This document shows positions 26,244 to 35,052 of a stretch of DNA of 64,000 bases, one piece after another. Below the pieces are notes generated by a model. That model was given only the letters and a program-made list of their open reading frames with translations. It was not told the origin of the DNA and made no database searches. Source of the DNA: Planifilum sp021793745 (lineage in GTDB: Bacteria > Bacillota > Bacilli > Thermoactinomycetales > DSM-44946); the NCBI GenBank assembly GCA_937983105.1, contig CALKAM010000024.1, forward strand, positions 11,451 to 75,450, in the 5' to 3' direction. A program made the position numbers and the translations under genes. The first letter of the stretch is position 1. Every line of letters begins with the position of its first letter.

Positions 26244-27586
26244 AGCAATCCCTCCAACGCCTCGGCCAATTGTTCAATCTCCTCCTTGGTCCGCACTTCC
26301 GTGACGGCCAGCAGCATGGAACCGGAAAGTTCCGGATAGTCCCGTCCCAAGTCATAGCCGCCGATGATCCCCTTCCGGAGCAGCTGGCGGTTCACTTCCC
26401 CCACCGGCCGGGAAAGTTTCAGCGCAAATTCATTGAAGAAGGGCCGGTCGAACAGCGGCGTCACTCCGGGGATCTGCACCAAGCGGCTTCGGGCATAGTG
26501 GGCCTTTTGCAGGTTGAGCCGGGCCATCTCCCGGATCCCTTGTTTCCCCAGAGCGGACATGGCGACCGCCGCAGCCAGGGCATTGAGCGCCTGGTTGGAA
26601 CAGATGTTGGAGGTGGCCTTCTCCCTGCGGATGTGCTGTTCCCGGGCCTGCAACGTCAGCACAAACCCCCGCACCCCCTCCTCATCGGTGGTTTGACCCA
26701 CGATTCGGCCAGGAATCCGCCGCATCAACGATCGGTTGGTCGCAAAGAAACCGCAGTGGGGGCCTCCGAATTGGACGGGGATGCCCAGGGGCTGCGCATC
26801 GCCTACCACGATGTCGGCACCGCACTCGCCCGGAGGCTTGATCAGGCCGAGGGCGACCGGATTCGTGCTGACGACGAATAAACCCTTGTACCGATGGGCG
26901 ATCGGCTCCGCCTTTGACAAATCTTCCAGATTGCCAAAAAAGTTGGGGCTTTGCAGGATTACTGCCGCCGTTTCCTCATCGGCCTCCGCTTCCAAAGCGT
27001 TCAGGTCGGTAATCCCGTCGATGTGGGGAATCTCCTTCACCACAAGCCCCAGTCCCCGGGCCTGCAGCTGCAATATCGCCCGCGCTTCGGGATGAACCGC
27101 CCGGGAGACGAGAATTTTCTTCTTGCGCGTCGCCGCCGCGGCCACCCCTGCCGCCTCCGCCAGGGCCGTGGGACCGTCGTACATGGAAGAGTTGGCCACT
27201 TCCATGCCGGTCAGCTCGCAGATCATGGTTTGAAATTCAAAGATGGCCTGCAGCTCCCCCTGGCTGATCTCCGGCTGGTAGGGCGTATAGGCGGTATAAA
27301 ACTCCGACCGGGAGATGATGTGATCAACCACGCTGGGAATATGGTGCTCATACGCACCGGCACCCAAAAAGGAAACCGCCTGGTCAAAGGATGTATTCTT
27401 CTGGGAAAGCCGCTTCATATGCCGGACAAGCTCCGGCTCCGACAGACCCTCCGGAAGATTGAGCCGTCCACGATACCGCACCCCTTCCGGGATATCCGTA
27501 AACAGCTCGTCAACCGAATCGACGCCGATGGCGGCGAGCATTTCCCGGCGATCCTCCTCCGTCAGCGGCAGGTAACGAAATTTCAT
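26240..27586 (-). CDS. gcvPA: Glycine decarboxylase subunit 1 (P protein)
   Basis: The 448-residue N-terminal half of glycine decarboxylase, without the PLP lysine. YHIPSVVDHI-like and YTPYQPEISQGELQAIFEFQ motifs mark the family. ATG at 27586 is chosen because GAGGAGGG lies eight bases upstream; the longer reading adds 13 residues with no support. It lies between gcvT and gcvPB. Confidence 0.95.
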   Translation of the reverse strand: MKFRYLPLTEEDRREMLAAIGVDSVDELFTDIPEGVRYRGRLNLPEGLSEPELVRHMKRLSQKNTSFDQAVSFLGAGAYEHHIPSVVDHIISRSEFYTAYTPYQPEISQGELQAIFEFQTMICELTGMEVANSSMYDGPTALAEAAGVAAAATRKKKILVSRAVHPEARAILQLQARGLGLVVKEIPHIDGITDLNALEAEADEETAAVILQSPNFFGNLEDLSKAEPIAHRYKGLFVVSTNPVALGLIKPPGECGADIVVGDAQPLGIPVQFGGPHCGFFATNRSLMRRIPGRIVGQTTDEEGVRGFVLTLQAREQHIRREKATSNICSNQALNALAAAVAMSALGKQGIREMARLNLQKAHYARSRLVQIPGVTPLFDRPFFNEFALKLSRPVGEVNRQLLRKGIIGGYDLGRDYPELSGSMLLAVTEVRTKEEIEQLAEALEGLL

Positions 27587-27639
27587 CGGAACCCTCCTCA
27601 TCCACATCGATCTCGGCAAAAGCACAGGCTTTCAAATCC

Positions 27640-28734
27640 TTACTTCCTGGGCCGCCTGTAAAAGGGCGTCTCGACAACGGTCGCCCGCATCCGCCGACCG
27701 CGAATGTCCACCTCGATTTCGCTCCCCGTTGCGGCATATTCCGTGCGGATCAGGGCAAGGCCCACATTTTTCTTGAGGGTGGGAGACTTGGTGCCCGTGG
27801 TCACTTCACCGATCTCCTCGTCCCCCGCGTAAACCGGATAATTCGTCCGGGGAATGCCGCGGTCAATCATTTCGATCCCCACCAGCTTTCTCGGGGCTCC
27901 TTCCTTCTTCTGGGCAGCCAGGATGTCCCGCCCGATAAAATCCCCCTTTTCCGGTTTGACCGCAAAACCGAGACCGGCTTCGATCGGCGTGATCTCGGGG
28001 GACAGCTCCCTTCCATACAAGGGAAGACATGCCTCAAAACGCAGGGTGTCCCGTGCTCCGAGCCCGCAGGGAAGCACCCCCTCCTCCCTTCCGGCCTTCA
28101 GGATCTCCTGCCAAACATGGGGGGCATCCTCCGGGTTGAGATAAATTTCAAAGCCATCCTCCCCGGTGTATCCGGAACGGGAAACCATCGCCACCGTCCC
28201 GGCCAGCTCCACGTCATCGCGAAAACGGAAAAACCCGATGGAGGACAAATCCGCATCCGTCAATTTGTTGAGCACGCGTTCGGCCAGGGGCCCCTGGAGA
28301 GCAAGCTGAGCCATCTCCTGGGAGACGTCACGGATCGTCACGTCGCCGGAAGCGTGCTTTTTAATCCATTCCACATCCTTTTCTACATTCGCCGCGTTGA
28401 GCACCAGCAAATAAGAGTCGGTCCCCCGGTAGATCAGCAGGTCATCCACGGTTCCGCCGTCCGGATAGCACATGATCGAATATTGCGCTTTCCCGGGCTG
28501 CAGCTTGGATGCGTCATTGGTGGTCAGCTTCTGAAGAAGGTTGAGGGCATCCGGACCGCTGATCTCCACTTCACCCATATGGGAGACATCAAAAAGGCCG
28601 GCCCGCGTGCGAACCGCTTCATGTTCCTCGATAATTCCGGAAAACTGAACGGGCAACTCCCATCCGCTGAAGGGAACCAACTTCGCCTGATCCTTGTAGA
28701 CTTCATAAAGCGGCGTTCGCTTCAATTGGGACAC
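27640..28734 (-). CDS. gcvT: Aminomethyltransferase (T protein)
   Basis: A 364-residue tetrahydrofolate-dependent enzyme that releases ammonia and methylene-THF from aminomethyl-GcvH. FDVSHMGEVEI with the substrate Asp, SGYTGEDGFEIY and the C-terminal barrel (VGLALI...) are intact. GTG at 28734 is chosen since GGAGGTGG lies just upstream. It is the first gene after the glycine riboswitch. Confidence 0.95.
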   Translation of the reverse strand: MSQLKRTPLYEVYKDQAKLVPFSGWELPVQFSGIIEEHEAVRTRAGLFDVSHMGEVEISGPDALNLLQKLTTNDASKLQPGKAQYSIMCYPDGGTVDDLLIYRGTDSYLLVLNAANVEKDVEWIKKHASGDVTIRDVSQEMAQLALQGPLAERVLNKLTDADLSSIGFFRFRDDVELAGTVAMVSRSGYTGEDGFEIYLNPEDAPHVWQEILKAGREEGVLPCGLGARDTLRFEACLPLYGRELSPEITPIEAGLGFAVKPEKGDFIGRDILAAQKKEGAPRKLVGIEMIDRGIPRTNYPVYAGDEEIGEVTTGTKSPTLKKNVGLALIRTEYAATGSEIEVDIRGRRMRATVVETPFYRRPRK

Positions 28735-28787
28735 ATTGCCACCTCCACTGGATTCGACTTCAGTTTCCCACACTTTCCGCTATTTCA

Positions 28788-28835
28788 AACAAAAAGGACA
28801 GAGAGCCCCTTTTGCGTCGGTTGGCATCTCTGTCC
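28788..28835 (-). terminator. Expression-platform terminator of the glycine riboswitch
   Basis: Minus-strand stem GGACAGAGA/TCTCTGTCC followed by TTTTTGTTT. The 5' arm contains CAGAG, which can instead pair with CTCTG of aptamer 2, so glycine binding should prevent termination. Confidence 0.85.
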
Positions 28836-28996
28836 GGAAACCTGAGAGTTCTCCCGACATCGTCGGGATACCCCGTGGGTGGCCCGTGTGGGGCGGGCGC
28901 TCTCCAGAGTTGCGTCCGGCGGGCCTCCTTTTGCCTGAGAGATTCACCCTTTCAAGGGCTTGCCCCTTCGGCGCCGCAAGCGCGGTCTCTCCTCCC
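28828..28996 (-). ncRNA. Tandem glycine riboswitch
   Basis: Aptamer 1 (about 28921-28996, minus) shows GGAGAGACC, CCGAAGGGGCAAG and ATCTCTCAGGCAAAAGGA. Aptamer 2 (about 28828-28912) shows CTCTGGAGAGC and GAACTCTCAGGTTTCCGGAC. The two conserved CTCTCAGG cores are 80-90 bases apart. It precedes gcvT and should switch the operon on when glycine is abundant. A weak promoter candidate (TTGCAA at 29039-29044) lies upstream. Confidence 0.92.
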
Positions 28997-29247
28997 GCCT
29001 TCACCCGCTCGTTTTTCATTGTGATGAAACAACAATGATTGCAAAAAAACTTGGACCCAACCCCCGGCGGTTGGTCTACTAGAAGTTTACCACACCTTTT
29101 CTCCGCTTTCACCCTCTTCGATGGGCCGTAAAATCTTTCGCTGCACATGGGCTTCCGCCCTTCCAGAAAGAGAGGCCAGGCAAGTCCCTGATAATCTTCT
29201 CCCCGCTTATCCATACTATGGAGGAGAGATTTCCGGGAGGGATGACT

Positions 29248-30963
29248 GTGCAATCGGTTCCCATCCGTATGGATCGAAAATGGCTCGGCCCGTTCCAGGA
29301 ACGGGTCGAGAGCGACACCGGTTGGTCCACCTGGGAATGGTTCCAACTGGCCGTCGAGGCGGCGGAGGCCCAGGCCGTTCCCGACTTCGACACATTGCAG
29401 TGCTTGAATACCCTGACCGGCTTTACCCCCCTTCCCCATCAGACGGCCACCGTCCGTCGGGTTATCAACGAGATGAATGGCCGAGCCATTCTCGCCGATG
29501 AAGTGGGGCTGGGCAAGACCATCGAAGCGGGGATGATATTGAAAGAATATCTCCTCCGCGGTTTGGTGAAGAAAGCCTTAATTCTCGTTCCCTCCTCGCT
29601 GGTGCTGCAGTGGACCCGGGAGCTGAACCAGAAGTTTCAACTTCCGGCCATGGCCCACAAACAATCCTGGATGTGGGAGCAATGCGACATTCTCGTCGCC
29701 TCCATCGACACCGCCAAACGGGAACCGCACCGGGAGAAAGTTCTCTCCCAAACCTACGATCTGCTGATCGTCGACGAAGCGCACAAACTGAAAAACCGGC
29801 GCACGAAAAACTGGCAATTGGTCAATCGGATCCGCAAAAAATACTGCCTCCTGCTGACCGCCACGCCCCTTCAAAACCAGTTAACGGAACTGTTCAACCT
29901 GGTCACCCTCCTCAAACCGGGCCATTTCGGGCAGGAGGCCCATTTTCAGAACGAGTATATGGCCGGCAAACGCATGCCGAAAAACGAGGAGCGGCTGCGG
30001 GAAGAAGTCCGCCGGGTGATGATCCGCAACCGGCGCAGCGACGGCCACGTGCCTTTGACCAAACGGCATGTGACGACCATCCCGATCGCCCTCTCCCCGG
30101 AAGAGAGGGCCCTGTACGACGGGGTTACCCAGTTTGTCCGGGATCGCTCCCGTCAGGAGGCCGGCGATTTAAAAAGCGCCCTTTCCCTGATCGTCCTCCA
30201 GCGGGAAGTGTGCAGCAGCCGGGATGCGGCGTTTCTCACCCTCTTCAAGATGTTCCAGCGCTCGGAGCAGGATGAGGGAGAGATCTCCCCCGAGGTGACC
30301 CATCTGGTGAACCTGCTCAGGGCCGTCAAACGGCAATCCAAAGTGGAACGGGCGATTCAGCTCTTCAAGGAGATCGATGAAAAAGTGATTCTCTTTACCG
30401 AGTACCGGGCAACCCAGGACATGATTCTGCGTTCTCTGGCCGCCGAGGGGATTCCCGCAGTCCCCTACCGCGGCGGCTTCGCCCGAAACAAAAAGGATTG
30501 GATGATGGAACTCTTTCAGAAAAGGGCCCAGGTGATGGTGGCGACGGAGGCCGGCGGGGAAGGGATCAACCTGCAATTCTGCCGGCACATCATCAACTAC
30601 GACATGCCCTGGAACCCGATGCGGGTGGAACAGCGGATCGGTCGAGTGCACCGTCTCGGCCAGACCCGCGATGTGCACATCTACAATTTCGCCACGGAAA
30701 ACACCATTGAAGAGCACATCATCTGGTTGCTCCAGGAAAAGATCAACATGTTTGAAATGGTGATCGGAGAACTGGAAACCATCCTGGAACAGCTGCAGAT
30801 GAAAGACAATCTGGAACAACGACTGATGCAGATCGTGCTGGAATCGGAGGATGACCGGGAAATCCGGGCGCGACTTGCGGACATCGGTGAAAATATCCGG
30901 GAAACCCGCGAGAAAATCCTCGCCGAAACCGAGCACCGGGAGAGGTGGATCCATGGCGGCTGA
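29248..30963 (+). CDS. yqhH: SNF2-family DEAD/DEAH helicase (YqhH-like)
   Basis: A 571-residue SNF2/Rad54-like ATPase. Motif I DEVGLGKT (about residues 84-91), motif II DEAHK, motif III LLTATPLQN and the C-terminal motifs V-VI (EAGGEGINLQFC, EQRIGRVHRLGQT) are complete. It probably remodels nucleic acid-protein complexes; its target is unknown. GTG at 29248 is preceded by GGGAGGG at six bases, preferred over ATG at 29218. It is divergent from gcvT, as yqhH is in Bacillus, and overlaps yqhG. Confidence 0.9.
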   Translation: MQSVPIRMDRKWLGPFQERVESDTGWSTWEWFQLAVEAAEAQAVPDFDTLQCLNTLTGFTPLPHQTATVRRVINEMNGRAILADEVGLGKTIEAGMILKEYLLRGLVKKALILVPSSLVLQWTRELNQKFQLPAMAHKQSWMWEQCDILVASIDTAKREPHREKVLSQTYDLLIVDEAHKLKNRRTKNWQLVNRIRKKYCLLLTATPLQNQLTELFNLVTLLKPGHFGQEAHFQNEYMAGKRMPKNEERLREEVRRVMIRNRRSDGHVPLTKRHVTTIPIALSPEERALYDGVTQFVRDRSRQEAGDLKSALSLIVLQREVCSSRDAAFLTLFKMFQRSEQDEGEISPEVTHLVNLLRAVKRQSKVERAIQLFKEIDEKVILFTEYRATQDMILRSLAAEGIPAVPYRGGFARNKKDWMMELFQKRAQVMVATEAGGEGINLQFCRHIINYDMPWNPMRVEQRIGRVHRLGQTRDVHIYNFATENTIEEHIIWLLQEKINMFEMVIGELETILEQLQMKDNLEQRLMQIVLESEDDREIRARLADIGENIRETREKILAETEHRERWIHGG

Positions 30964-31747
30964 TCGGATTCGCAGGTTTACAGAACGCTTTTTAACCGCC
31001 CACGGTTGTCATTTTATCGAAAAAAGCCCGAACCATCTCATCACCCAGCTGTCCATCGAAGCGGACAAGGACCTGGTCCACCGCCCCTTCTACTGGATGT
31101 ACGTGGAGAAAATGGGGATCGAACCCCAACCCTCCATCCTCACCTTTGTCTTTGATCCGCAGGAATTGGACCAACACGACCGGGGGGAATGCCTGAACCC
31201 CGGATCTCCCCGGTTCCTCACTATGCTGGAGGCCGCCAAAAAACGCGGCCGGTTTGTTCGTCTCTTCGAGGAAAGCGCTCGACCGGTGGGCAATCCCTTG
31301 AGCTCCCGCCCCTATATTCCCTGGTTGGGAGTCAACTTTCAGGTCTCCTATGTATGCGACCAAAAAAAAGATGTGATCCACTGTCTGGGAATCAACCTGC
31401 ACAGCGGTGAAATCATGGAGGATTTTTTCCGGGAAATGAAACGGCGGCGGTGGAACGCCAAGCTGCCGGCAAACCGCCACACCATTCAACCCCAACTCCG
31501 GATCGCGGAGGGAGTCGGGGAACTGGAGCGCTTCCTCCAAACACAGATTGAGCGGCAGGATATGACCTGGGCGAAACAGGCCTTGAAGCGGATGAGGATA
31601 GAGCTGGAACAGTTGGAGCACTTTTTTCCTGAAGGAGAGAACAACGCTGAAAAGGAGCAGCGGATTCGGGAGACCATCTGGCAATATCATCCTCGTGTCG
31701 AGGTGGAGGTGATCAATGCCGGGCTCTTCTATTTGGAAGCTCTGTAA
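30953..31747 (+). CDS. yqhG: YqhG family protein
   Basis: A 264-residue soluble protein of unknown function. It has no signal peptide; the C-terminal third is strongly helical and charged (WAKQALKRMRIELEQLEHFF). ATG at 30953 follows GAGAGGTGG and overlaps the helicase gene by 11 bases, so it may act with the helicase. The identification rests on the conserved pairing with yqhH next to gcvT and on overall appearance. Confidence 0.8.
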   Translation: MAADRIRRFTERFLTAHGCHFIEKSPNHLITQLSIEADKDLVHRPFYWMYVEKMGIEPQPSILTFVFDPQELDQHDRGECLNPGSPRFLTMLEAAKKRGRFVRLFEESARPVGNPLSSRPYIPWLGVNFQVSYVCDQKKDVIHCLGINLHSGEIMEDFFREMKRRRWNAKLPANRHTIQPQLRIAEGVGELERFLQTQIERQDMTWAKQALKRMRIELEQLEHFFPEGENNAEKEQRIRETIWQYHPRVEVEVINAGLFYLEAL

Positions 31748-31936
31748 TCGATGAAGGGACTCCCTTCATCCATGATCCGCGCTCTCCCCTCCCCCTGTCA
31801 CAGGCCCCTCCAGGAGAATTCTCCCGTGCTATTTTTCTTTGATTTTTTCTCGAAAATTAAAAATCAGTAGTTTAATAGAATCGGCAAATGTGATAACCTA
31901 AGGATAACAACGTGGAGCGGGAGGGTAGAAAGCGAG

Positions 31937-32779
31937 ATGAAGCGTTGGCACTTCTTCCTTCTCTCATTTTTTCTTCTTTTTGGATTTTCTTCCGCAGTTC
32001 ATGCAACATCAGACGATGTACCGGAACATACCCTGAACATTTCCCACCGGCCGGACGGAGAGGGGAAATGGCTTTTCACCGCCACCCTTGAAGGGGAGGA
32101 TGAAGTCCGGGGGGACTGGACCTTTGATTTGGACGGACACGATTCGACCACGGTCGAATACGAAGGCGGACAAGCCCAGGCCACATTCTCCATCTCTTCT
32201 CCCGGCAAGCACCAGCTGAATGTCTCCTTCGAAGGCCGTTTGGGGGACCGGACCGGAAGGCTGAACAAGGAATACATATTTGAGGTCCCGGCCCTTTCCG
32301 TCACAATCGATGATTCCAAAGCCGTCTCCGCCCACCTCCATTATGCCGAAACATCCGAAGGGAAGTGGTCCTTCGCCCTGGGAAGGGAAAACGGAGAGCT
32401 GGTGGAGATCCAGGAAAGCCCTTCGAACCACGGCCCCCACTTCTCCAAAAAGCTCGGAGACCTTCAACCCGGTAACTATCACCTGTTCGTCACCTACCAG
32501 GGCAAGATCGACGGCGTGGAGACAGGATTCAAAAAATCCCACACACTCCATGTGGATGAACAGGGCAATCTGACGCTCGCCCCCGGCGAAAAAGGGGATT
32601 CCCCGGCGGTGATCACCACCACGGAGCAGGTGGCCCAGGTGCTTGAAAATTCCAAGCAGGGCGGAAAGCTGCCCAAAACCGCCACTCCCCATCCCAGCTA
32701 CGCCCTGGTCGGTTTTCTCCTCCTTCTGGGAGGCTGGAGACTGCTCAAGCGATCGTCCGGGAAGCAAACTGCGTTTTGA
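31937..32779 (+). CDS. LPXTA-type wall-anchored protein
   Basis: A 280-residue exported protein: signal peptide (about 1-24, ending near VHAT), two beta-rich repeats of about 100 residues each that share a GEGKW or SEGKW start and end in an F/H-x-V strand, then LPKTA (sorting motif), a membrane span and a KRSSGK tail. LPXTA is the motif preferred by class D sortases linked to sporulating Bacillus. No sortase gene is nearby. It could be a NEAT-like or Ig-like surface domain protein; the ligand is unknown. Confidence 0.75.
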   Translation: MKRWHFFLLSFFLLFGFSSAVHATSDDVPEHTLNISHRPDGEGKWLFTATLEGEDEVRGDWTFDLDGHDSTTVEYEGGQAQATFSISSPGKHQLNVSFEGRLGDRTGRLNKEYIFEVPALSVTIDDSKAVSAHLHYAETSEGKWSFALGRENGELVEIQESPSNHGPHFSKKLGDLQPGNYHLFVTYQGKIDGVETGFKKSHTLHVDEQGNLTLAPGEKGDSPAVITTTEQVAQVLENSKQGGKLPKTATPHPSYALVGFLLLLGGWRLLKRSSGKQTAF

Positions 32780-32799
32780 TGAAAATCAAATCGGCAAAC

Positions 32800-32833
32800 A
32801 GCGAAAAAGGCCCGATCAAGGGCCTTTTTCGCT
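32800..32833 (+). terminator. Terminator after the wall-anchored protein
   Basis: Fourteen-base perfect stem AGCGAAAAAGGCCC / GGGCCTTTTTCGCT with a six-base loop; likely bidirectional. Confidence 0.85.
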
Positions 32834-32905
32834 GTTGATCCCATGGGACGACCTAAAACCGCGGGGACCGAAGGAGCCTCGGCCGAGCGCATGAAATCAC
32901 GGGTT

Positions 32906-33688
32906 CTACACCCGGCCGTACATTTCCGGGCGACGGTCCTCAAAGACCGGGATGGTCTTGCGCACGTGAAGGGCGGCGGAGGGATCGATCTCCACGGTTA
33001 GCACCGTCTCTTCCCCGGCTCCTTCCACCAGGATCTCCCCCCAGGGGTCCACCACCATCGAATGGCCGCCGTACAGGGTCCCTTCTTCTTCTCCCACCCG
33101 GTTGACCGCCACGACGAACATCTGGTTCTCCACCGCCCGGGCCTGGTTCAGGATGCGCCAATGACGAATGCGCGGCCGGGGCCAACCCGCCGGAACGAAT
33201 AAAATTTGCGCGCCGTCCAGGACCAGGGTCCGGACCAATTCCGGAAAGCGCAAATCGTAGCAAATGATCGTCCCCGCCGTCACATCCCCGATCCGGAAGA
33301 GACAGCGTTGGTCCCCCGACTTCAGATACCGCTCTTCCTTCAACAATCGGAAGAGGTGGATTTTCCGGTAATGGCCGATTTGCCGGCCATCCGGGTCGAA
33401 CATGTAGCTGGCGTTATAGAAGCCCCCCGCTTCCTCCTCGGCGATTGAACCGGCCACCAGATAAATGCCGTGCTCCGCGGCAACCCGCGACAGCCATCGG
33501 GGCAGTTCACCGCGGTCCGCCGCCTTCTCCAGTCGGGAAAAGAGAAATCCCATGTTCCACATCTCCGGAAGAACCACCACATCCGGCCGTTCCTTCTGCA
33601 CCGTCTTTCGGATCCATTCGCCCATCCGTTCCCGGTTGGCTTCCGGGTCACCGGCGACCACATCGGTTTGCAAAAGCGATATCCGCAC
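32906..33688 (-). CDS. Carbon-nitrogen hydrolase, omega-amidase/MtnU-like
   Basis: A 260-residue nitrilase-superfamily amidase with the Glu-Lys-Cys triad in LPEMWNMGF, YRKIHLF and ICYDLRFPEL. The CYDLRFPEL block is typical of omega-amidases that hydrolyse 2-oxoglutaramate or related keto-acid amides in methionine salvage (MtnU-like), though no mtn gene is nearby. GTG at 33688 follows GAGGTGG; an in-frame extension to 34177 overlaps mobB antisense-like frames and is not real. Confidence 0.85.
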   Translation of the reverse strand: MRISLLQTDVVAGDPEANRERMGEWIRKTVQKERPDVVVLPEMWNMGFLFSRLEKAADRGELPRWLSRVAAEHGIYLVAGSIAEEEAGGFYNASYMFDPDGRQIGHYRKIHLFRLLKEERYLKSGDQRCLFRIGDVTAGTIICYDLRFPELVRTLVLDGAQILFVPAGWPRPRIRHWRILNQARAVENQMFVVAVNRVGEEEGTLYGGHSMVVDPWGEILVEGAGEETVLTVEIDPSAALHVRKTIPVFEDRRPEMYGRV

Positions 33689-33800
33689 GAATTCCCACCT
33701 CTTCCATGGCATCATCCCGTAAATCTCAGGAATTTCGGTAAGATTATACTCACTTCGGCGAATATTTTCAAGAAGTGCCGCCTCCCTATGGGCCACAGGT

Positions 33801-34307
33801 TCATGGAGAATGTTCCCGCATGAGGTTGAGCACCTCTCCGGTGATCGCCTCCAACTCGTCGATTCCGTACCATCGATAGGAATCGGTTTCGAGGGGAAAC
33901 CAGCTGACGACGACCCGGATGTTGGTAAGCCGGTCCAACAGGTGCAAATGCTCCCGCTCCCGGAGAACAACCAGTTTGGGATAGCCCGCTTCCTTAAAAC
34001 CCTCCACCAAAACTGCGTCCAAACCGGCATAATGGACCAGCAGCTCTTCCATCGACCGGGGCTCCCGGTACCACACCGCCGACTGATTCTCCGCGGTGAT
34101 GGCAACAACCCGGGCGCCGGCCTCCCGGTGGAGCCACGTATCCTTCCTCCGGCGGTCCAAATCCAATTCCTTGGCATGGTGCTTCAGGGTCCCCACCTGC
34201 AACCCCCTTTCGGTCAACCGGGAAATCAGCCGGCAAATCAAGGTCGTCTTTCCCGCATTGGAATACCCCACAACTTGAATCACCGGTGGGATCCGCTTCT
34301 GTGCCAC
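33801..34307 (-). CDS. mobB: Molybdopterin-guanine dinucleotide biosynthesis protein B
   Basis: A 168-residue P-loop GTPase with Walker A GYSNAGKTT near the N-terminus, LKHHAKELDLDRRRKDTWLHREAGA and VEGFKEAGYPK. MobB assists MobA in attaching GMP to molybdopterin. GTG at 34307 is chosen since AGGAGGTGG lies five bases upstream. It is isolated from other moa/mob genes here. Confidence 0.9.
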   Translation of the reverse strand: MAQKRIPPVIQVVGYSNAGKTTLICRLISRLTERGLQVGTLKHHAKELDLDRRRKDTWLHREAGARVVAITAENQSAVWYREPRSMEELLVHYAGLDAVLVEGFKEAGYPKLVVLREREHLHLLDRLTNIRVVVSWFPLETDSYRWYGIDELEAITGEVLNLMREHSP

Positions 34308-34401
34308 ATAACCACCTCCTGCGTTGGGGAGTTGAAAGGACCAAGCCCCGTTTGCGCATGCGATGGGAAAACAGCCCAAGAACAGCCCGTTTCTCGACTC
34401 C

Positions 34402-34430
34402 TTCAAACTTTTCCCTTTTCGCTGTATAAT
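34402..34430 (+). promoter_or_regulatory. Promoter of the DUF4395-like gene
   Basis: TATAAT (34425-34430) is perfect and lies 17 bases after a weak TTCAAA (34402-34407). Confidence 0.55.
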
Positions 34431-34467
34431 TAAATTGTCAAAGTAAATCGGAAAAGTGGTGATTTCC

Positions 34468-34881
34468 TTGCACGGGATTCCGCGCCCCTATGTCCGGGCC
34501 AATCAATGGCTGCAGGTGATTTCCGTTACCCTTGCCCTTCTGCTCAACCGTCCATGGATTTTGGCCATCCCCTGGGCCTTGGGGATGTATAGTCTGATGG
34601 CGGGCAAGAACCCCCTCTTTTCCCTGGTTCGACCCTTTCTCTCCCGGTCCCCTTCTGCCTATGCGATGGAGGATCCCGCCCAGCAACGGTTTAATCAGTG
34701 GATTGCCGTCCTTTGCCTCTCCCTGAGCCTGCTCGGATTCGGGGCAGGGTGGCCCGTCGTCGGCATCCTGTTTTCCCTGTCGGTGGGAATCGCGGCATTG
34801 GTGGCCATCATGGGATTCTGCATCGGGTGTGTGATTCGGTATCGATATCTGCGGTGGAAACAGCAGCGATCGTCAAGTTGA
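34468..34881 (+). CDS. DUF4395-like membrane protein
   Basis: A 137-residue membrane protein with about four helices. The opening IPRPYVRANQW and central FNQWIAVLCL fit the DUF4395 family of uncharacterised membrane proteins, often found near thiol or sulfur metabolism genes. TTG at 34468 is preferred by spacing from AGTGGTG; GTG at 34456 is possible. A promoter-like TTGAAA/TACAGT for the next gene overlaps its end. Confidence 0.7.
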   Translation: MHGIPRPYVRANQWLQVISVTLALLLNRPWILAIPWALGMYSLMAGKNPLFSLVRPFLSRSPSAYAMEDPAQQRFNQWIAVLCLSLSLLGFGAGWPVVGILFSLSVGIAALVAIMGFCIGCVIRYRYLRWKQQRSSS

Positions 34882-35052
34882 AATCGACCCGGTTTGTGAT
34901 ACAGTGGAAACGAAGGCTCCCTTTTGGGAAGTTCATGGAACAACCTTCGAAAAGCTCCACCTGTCGACGAAATTCTTCCGAAAGGAGGCGAAGGCGGGTT
35001 GGGCGCGTCCGCTTGAACGCCACTTCGGCGGTCGGCCCAAACCGGGTTCAAT

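Noticed and set aside
33689..34177. In-frame N-terminal extension of the amidase gene
   Set aside because: It lies within mobB in another frame and reads as Arg/Gly/Trp-rich noise; a GTG with a good ribosome site at 33688 gives the normal family length.
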